This document shows positions 17,234 to 21,098 of a DNA stretch of 21,098 nt, piece by piece. Source of the stretch: JBJXFK01 sp046155505. Its GTDB lineage: Bacteria > Planctomycetota > Phycisphaerae > UBA1845 > Fen-1342. The stretch lies in contig JBJXFK010000286.1 of the NCBI GenBank assembly GCA_046155505.1, positions 1-21,098 on the forward strand, in the 5' to 3' direction. A program made the position numbers and the translations under genes. Positions within the stretch are counted from its first letter, which is position 1. Each line of letters begins with the position of its first letter. The notes under the pieces are model-generated. The model searched no databases. It had not been told where the DNA came from and saw only the letters and a program-made list of their open reading frames with translations.

Positions 17234-17343
17234 GGTCGGCTTCAGCCGACCAGTCCCTGTCCCCAGCTTTAGCTGGCGGGCGAGCCTGCGAGGCAGCCCG
17301 GCTCGAATTGGCACCCGCCTCAACTTCAACCGGATTTAGCCGG
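17234..17343. repeat. Cluster of GCTTTAGC/GCTTCAGC-core palindromes
   Basis: Three short palindromes with a shared core follow each other: 17234-17251 (GGTCGGCT-TC-AGCCGACC, perfect), 17263-17276 (CCAGCT-TT-AGCTGG, perfect) and 17330-17343 (one mismatch, TTTAGCCGG end). A fainter GCTTCAGC lies just beyond. All would form tight two-base-loop hairpins. The gap 16977-17473 has no supported gene. Confidence 0.65.
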
Positions 17344-17416
17344 ACTTCTCCGCAGCTTCAGCATATCCAACCGCGATGCGAACTCGCGGCGTTGCCCCAC
17401 GCAATCTCGCACCCCT

Positions 17417-17473
17417 ATTCTCTGACGTACAGTCTGCCCTTCACTCTGATCTTTGAACTTTGCCCTCTGCCCT
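17417..17473. repeat. Low-complexity TGCCCTTCA/CTTTGAACTTTG repeat
   Basis: Degenerate units CTGCCCTTCA recur about every 32 bp and are interleaved with CTTTGAACTTTG. The stretch abuts the stop codon of the EamA gene. It is purine-rich on the transcript strand of that gene and looks like the word-like repeats before gyrA and fdxA. Confidence 0.5.
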
Positions 17474-18454
17474 TCAAACTTGAAACCGTGCCATGATCTC
17501 GCCGTGGAAAATGACAACCAGCACACCGATCGTCGCGATGATCAGCGACGAAATCTTCCGCTTGGTCAATCGCTCGCGCAGCACCACCGTCGCCAGAATC
17601 AACGCAAACACGCTCGATGATTGGTTGAGCATTCCCGCGACCGCCGCACTCGTGTAGCTGAACCCGCCGATCCAAAAGATCATCGCGAAATACGCGCCGA
17701 ACACGGCACCCGGAATCGTCGTCCGCCACGTCGCCGACGGCGTGAACGTCTCCCGCAACACGCGCAAGCCCGGCAACCAGCAACCGACGATCGCCAGCAC
17801 CAACGTCCCGCCCGAAAAACGAATCGTCGCCGCCCAGAGCACCGGCGTCTCGTTCAAAATCGGCTTGGCCCACACGATGCCGAACGCCATGATTGCCAGC
17901 GCCACGACGCCCGCCAGCACACCCGAGATCAACTGCCCGCGCGTCCGCCCCTCCGGCGGCGCATGCCCCGAAGAGATCAACACCGCCGCTACGATCAGAC
18001 CCGCACCGACAAAGTGCACCGCCGTCATCCGCTCGCCCAGCAGCAGCCACGCGAACAGCATCACGAACGGCGTATACAAACAATCAACGATCGCAATCAG
18101 CCCGACGCCCGCACGGTTGAGTGCAAAGAAAAACACTGTGTCCGCGACCGCAATCCCCAGAATACCGCTGACCAACAGAATCCAGAGCTCGCTGCGCGCG
18201 GGATCGAGCATTTGCCACGGAATCGCCGGCGACCATTGCGGCGCAAGCAGCGGCAACGCCAGCAGCGAAATCGCCAGCAAGATCAGGCCGACTGTATTCT
18301 TGAACAGATTTAGCGCCAGCGGCGGCACGCTGTCGCCGCTCTTTTTGAAGAACACCAGTGCAATCGCCCACACCACCGCATTCAGCAGCGCCAGCGTCTT
18401 GCCCAGTGCGTCATACGGCAATGCCGGCCCGCTCGCCGCATCGGCGAGCATCAT
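17474..18454 (-). CDS. EamA-family (DMT) membrane transporter
   Basis: A 326-residue inner-membrane protein with about ten hydrophobic helices arranged as two EamA repeats (about 16-165 and 175-320), split by a short hydrophilic loop (SGHAPPEGRTRGQ). Family members export metabolites such as amino acids or sugar derivatives, but the substrate is not predictable here. Helix-end motifs such as LLLGERMT in the first half and VVLRERLT in the second are typical of the fold. The first ATG overlaps the TGA of the upstream esterase gene (ATGA), so translation is probably coupled. A second ATG directly follows and could also be used. No terminator with a T-tract was seen downstream. Confidence 0.9.
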   Translation of the reverse strand: MMLADAASGPALPYDALGKTLALLNAVVWAIALVFFKKSGDSVPPLALNLFKNTVGLILLAISLLALPLLAPQWSPAIPWQMLDPARSELWILLVSGILGIAVADTVFFFALNRAGVGLIAIVDCLYTPFVMLFAWLLLGERMTAVHFVGAGLIVAAVLISSGHAPPEGRTRGQLISGVLAGVVALAIMAFGIVWAKPILNETPVLWAATIRFSGGTLVLAIVGCWLPGLRVLRETFTPSATWRTTIPGAVFGAYFAMIFWIGGFSYTSAAVAGMLNQSSSVFALILATVVLRERLTKRKISSLIIATIGVLVVIFHGEIMARFQV

Positions 18455-19725
18455 CGACCGCTCGATTGCGTCGTCGCGCCGCCGGTCGGAAACATGAACA
18501 ACAGAATGCGATCCATCCGCGCCGCCCAGTCGCGTTCGTTGTGATTGCCGCCCTCAATCTCTTCGTATCGCAGCCTATCACCCTCGACGTAGCCGCGCTG
18601 CTTCAAAATCTCGACCAGATCGCGGCAATCCTGAACCGCCCGCGTGAACGGCGCGAGGTTGCCGGTCTTCGTGCCTTCGTTCGTGCCGATGTCGATCCAA
18701 AGTTTCGGCTTCAAATTCGCTGGCGCATCCTTCACATATTTCAGCAGATGCCGATCCGCCCACCACACCGCCGGCGAAACAACCGCCGCCGAGCCAAACA
18801 CGTCCGGCCTACTGAACACCGCATACAACGAAATCACCCCGCCCAGCGACGAGCCGCCGATGCTCGTGTTCGCTACGTCTGGCAGCGTGCGATACGTCTT
18901 GTCGATGAACGGCTTGACCGTGTCGGTCACAAATTTCAGGTACGCGTCAGCTTTGCCCCCGCCGCGCGTCGGCTCACTCACCGGCGTGTAGTCATTCACG
19001 CGATCCGGCGTGTTGTCGATGGCGACGATAATCAGCTTGCGAATCTTCTTTTCCGCGATCAGCCGCTCGGCGGTTTCGTCCGCCGCCCACTCCACGCCGC
19101 TGAACGCCGTCGCCACGTCGAACACGTTATTGCCATCCTGCATGTAGAGCACCGGATAGCGCTGCTGCGAATCCTGCTCATACCCCGGCGGCAGATAGAC
19201 CTGGACCGTCCGCTTGTTCCCGAGTTGCGGCGACTCGAACTCGTTGTGTACGCGGATGTCGCCGGTGCGGGTCGATGCCGGTTGCGCGACCGGGGTCACG
19301 GCGACGGGTTGCGTCTCGGGCAGTCGTACGGCGCGGGCTGGTTTCTCCTGATCCGCCCAGCGCGACACGACGTGTACGACGGTCGTCGCCGCAGCCGACT
19401 CGACCGTGAGCTGCCGATTCGGCACCTCGCCGCCACCGGCGCTCTTCTCGACCGACGCCCATTTGCCGGTGCGGGTCAACTTGTATTCAAACGACTGCCC
19501 GACGGTCGCCGGGACCGAGGCGACGAACACCCCATCCGCCACGCGCTCCAATCGCCGACCGCCCTCGGCCCAGCCGTCGAGCGAACTCGCCATGTAGATG
19601 GCGCCCACATCGCCGCCGTCCGGCGTGACGACCACAAACCGCAAATCAACCGTCTGCGCCGCAGCCGTAGCACCGATCGCCGCGACTCCCAGCAAGACCA
19701 ACAACAACTTCCACTGCGACACCAT
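18451..19725 (-). CDS. Secreted esterase with CBM20-like N-terminal domain
   Basis: A 424-residue exported protein. The signal peptide covers residues 1-24 (VSQWKLLLVLLGVAAIGATA core). Residues about 25-120 form a starch-binding/CBM20-like or early-set domain, shown by SSLDGW, FEYKLTRTGKWASVEK and PNRQL. After a linker, about 155-415 is an Esterase-D/Fes-type alpha/beta hydrolase. YPVLYMQDGNNVFD starts the core, Ser293 sits in the nucleophile elbow GGSSLGG, and His395 lies in GGNHNERDW. Asp345 or Glu350 is the likely acid. Relatives hydrolyse esters of polysaccharides, siderophores or small acyl groups. The start at 19725 is chosen for its GGAGA ribosome binding site and signal peptide. It is coupled to the EamA gene downstream. 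Confidence 0.87.
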   Translation of the reverse strand: MVSQWKLLLVLLGVAAIGATAAAQTVDLRFVVVTPDGGDVGAIYMASSLDGWAEGGRRLERVADGVFVASVPATVGQSFEYKLTRTGKWASVEKSAGGGEVPNRQLTVESAAATTVVHVVSRWADQEKPARAVRLPETQPVAVTPVAQPASTRTGDIRVHNEFESPQLGNKRTVQVYLPPGYEQDSQQRYPVLYMQDGNNVFDVATAFSGVEWAADETAERLIAEKKIRKLIIVAIDNTPDRVNDYTPVSEPTRGGGKADAYLKFVTDTVKPFIDKTYRTLPDVANTSIGGSSLGGVISLYAVFSRPDVFGSAAVVSPAVWWADRHLLKYVKDAPANLKPKLWIDIGTNEGTKTGNLAPFTRAVQDCRDLVEILKQRGYVEGDRLRYEEIEGGNHNERDWAARMDRILLFMFPTGGATTQSSGR

Positions 19726-19829
19726 CGCGCATCTCCGCAAACGTCCATGAGGAACGGGCATCTTATGCCAACTCGCGCCGACCAACCGATCGCACCGCCT
19801 CGCGCGAATCTCGGGAGACGCGCTGCCCA

Positions 19830-19852
19830 TCTGAAATCTCAAATCTGAAATC
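19830..19852. repeat. TCTGAAAT/TCTCAAAT low-complexity repeat
   Basis: Tandem degenerate units ATCTGAAATCTCAAATCTGA lie upstream of the esterase gene. Together with 19936-19966 they occupy the otherwise gene-free gap 19726-20293. Confidence 0.5.
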
Positions 19853-19935
19853 CGGTTTCGGGCCTCGCGTTGCCGGCTCCGTCCGCCGTAAACAAATCCG
19901 TGAACCTGACAGCAATATCATTGACACCCCTCGAA

Positions 19936-19966
19936 TTCTCCGTGCCCTCTGTGTCCTCGGTGGCCA
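19936..19966. repeat. GTGCCCTCTGTGTCCTCGGTGG repeat
   Basis: The sequence TGCCCTCTGTGTCCTCGGTG, with flanking bases, matches by memory a word-like repeat widespread in intergenic DNA of Planctomycetota and relatives. It is a single copy here. The surrounding 19726-20293 gap shows no gene and no convincing promoter pair. Confidence 0.45.
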
Positions 19967-20293
19967 ATTCCGAATTCCCGCTGCCTACACTTCGCGCGTG
20001 CTGAATCACCCGACCCAGTCCGACCCGCGCCCATCAAATCTCCCGTTGTGGCCTCGCACGACGAACGTCCGATACAGCAACGGTCCAATAATGTGCCGAA
20101 TTTCACGCAATCCGCCGAAGGTGATCAACAAAATGTCACGCCGTGAAATGTACTTGACCATCTCGTGCGCCCGCGCCTACTTCCCTGATTCGACGTCCAT
20201 TCGACACGCCGTGGCCCCGCCGCGTCTTTGCAATTTCTTTATCATGCCCACCTATTCTCCCTCTCGCCCAGCCGCGACCCACGGGAGACGCCG

Positions 20294-20995
20294 ATGAACA
20301 TTGCGAGCGTGATTACCGCCACCATCATGACCACCACCGCATTCGCCCAACCCTCCGTGACGCTCATGCCCAAGCTCGCCGAATACGTCAAACAGCGCGC
20401 GAGCGAGTTCGAGCAGCTTGACGGCGCTCGTCGCGAAATCCTCGAACGCGTCGCAAGTTACGTCGTGCAGCAAACCGAAGCGGGCAAGTCCGTCCGGCTC
20501 ACGTTCATCTGCACACACAACAGCCGCCGCAGCCACTTGGGCCAGGTCTGGGCCCGCATCGCCGCCGAGCAGCACGGCATCAAAGTCGAAACCTATTCGG
20601 GCGGCACCGAAACCACCGCTTTCAACCCGCGCGCCGTCGCGACGCTCACCCGCGCCGGCGCAACGATCGACAAGACCACCGAAGACGACAACCCGGTCTA
20701 TCACGTTCGCTATTCCGACAATCGTCCGCCGATCACCTGCTTCTCAAAGGTCCACAATCAATCGCCCAATCCGAAACGCGAGCATGCGGCGATCATGGTG
20801 TGCGACGAAGCCGACCAGGCCTGCCCGATCGTCGAGGGCGCGACGGTGCGCATTGCGCTGCCGTATGTCGATCCAAAGAAATCCGACGGCACGCCCGCCG
20901 AGGCCGCGACCTATGACGAGCGCTGCGCCCAGATCGCGCGTGAGATGATGTTCGTCTTCGATTCCGCCGCCCGGCAATTGAAACGCCCGCAGTGA
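20294..20995 (+). CDS. Exported LMW-phosphatase / ArsC-like protein
   Basis: A 233-residue protein with a signal peptide (MNIASVITATIMTTTAFAQ, cleavage near 19), so it is likely periplasmic. The phosphate loop C73-T-H-N-S-R-R79 is a C-x5-R motif, and YSGGTETTAFNPRAV (101-115) matches the LMW protein tyrosine phosphatase/arsenate reductase fold. MVCDEADQACP places Cys170 and Cys177 with the same C-x6-C-P spacing as the redox cysteines of thioredoxin-coupled ArsC of Staphylococcus. YVDP (191-194) may supply the acid residue. All three redox cysteines of an arsenate reductase are thus present. A helical region (25-62) precedes the loop. GGGAGA before the ATG sets the start. It is either a phosphatase or an arsenate-reductase relative, and no ars genes are adjacent. 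Confidence 0.85.
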   Translation: MNIASVITATIMTTTAFAQPSVTLMPKLAEYVKQRASEFEQLDGARREILERVASYVVQQTEAGKSVRLTFICTHNSRRSHLGQVWARIAAEQHGIKVETYSGGTETTAFNPRAVATLTRAGATIDKTTEDDNPVYHVRYSDNRPPITCFSKVHNQSPNPKREHAAIMVCDEADQACPIVEGATVRIALPYVDPKKSDGTPAEAATYDERCAQIAREMMFVFDSAARQLKRPQ

Positions 20996-21007
20996 TCGCT
21001 CGCCGCG

Positions 21008-21098
21008 CTAATGCGCCGCGACGGTCGCCCGGCGCGACTGCTCGACCGCGTCGCCGATCTTTTGCAGCAGCGCGTGTTTGGTGAACGGCTTGGGCAGA
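21008..21098 (-). CDS. Response regulator receiver domain, C-terminal end (partial)
   Basis: The minus strand reads 29 codons to a TAG at 21008, starting LPKPFTKHALLQKIGDAVEQ. The K-P-F motif is the conserved lysine and following residues near the end of CheY-like receiver domains, and the helix after it fits the last receiver helix. The protein ends 13 residues after this helix, so no output domain follows. It is probably a single-domain regulator or the C-terminal receiver of a hybrid sensor kinase whose start lies beyond the window. It converges on the ArsC-like gene 12 bp away. Confidence 0.7.
   Translation of the reverse strand, partial: LPKPFTKHALLQKIGDAVEQSRRATVAAH

Noticed and set aside
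17234..17343. The palindrome cluster as a CRISPR array
   Set aside because: Units are shorter than CRISPR repeats, differ in sequence, are unevenly spaced, and no cas gene is nearby.
18358..19848. Open frame of 496 codons on the plus strand opposite the EamA and esterase genes
   Set aside because: It spans two clear minus-strand genes, is extremely Arg/His-rich and has no ribosome binding site, so it is a GC-driven shadow.

Overview
The window is GC-rich (about 60% by eye) bacterial chromosome. It looks like Planctomycetota, most likely a Phycisphaerae-type lineage. Three things support this: a giant secreted protein with PPC-like and Ig-like repeats ending in a dockerin-type calcium-binding tail, a DNA gyrase A with a planctomycete-like quinolone-region sequence, and gene gaps packed with short palindromic and low-complexity repeats typical of these genomes. 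The lineage call is inference from sequence style, without a phylogenetic marker.

Layout. Positions 1-177 hold two nested inverted repeats, then neuB (sialic/legionaminic-type acid synthase) at 177-1226. The 1324-residue secreted repeat protein follows at 1484-5458, with a terminator hairpin behind it. A repeat-filled gap (5506-5897) leads to gyrA (5898-8582). Then come a 7Fe ferredoxin (fdxA), a small HExxH zincin-like protein and an orphan periplasmic adaptor (HlyD/MacA type), all on the plus strand. A DUF58 protein (minus) and a Tat-type metallophosphoesterase (plus) are divergent. From 13549 to 16976 the minus strand carries a compact type VI secretion operon read tssB - tssC - hcp - unknown 126-residue gene. 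It has a good sigma70-like promoter in front and a bidirectional terminator behind. Beyond a gap of palindromes lies a translationally coupled pair, a secreted esterase with a CBM20-like front domain followed by an EamA transporter. A signal-peptide-bearing LMW-phosphatase/arsenate-reductase-like protein is next. The C-terminal end of a response regulator runs off the right edge.

How the genes relate. Only the T6SS block and the esterase/EamA pair look like operons. The T6SS block encodes sheath (TssB/TssC) and tube (Hcp) but no baseplate, membrane complex, ClpV or spike, so the rest must lie elsewhere if the machine is complete. The 126-residue protein with a strong ribosome binding site directly behind hcp is the best candidate for something undescribed. 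The other genes are mostly single transcription units.

Non-coding structure is the second theme. At least five repeat families recur in the gaps. They include a 113-143 bp MITE-like element with 23-bp terminal inverted repeats (two copies plus a lone end), a GTAGGGTGGGC palindrome (three copies) and a terminator-like hairpin found behind two unrelated genes. No tRNA, rRNA, CRISPR array or transposase gene was seen.
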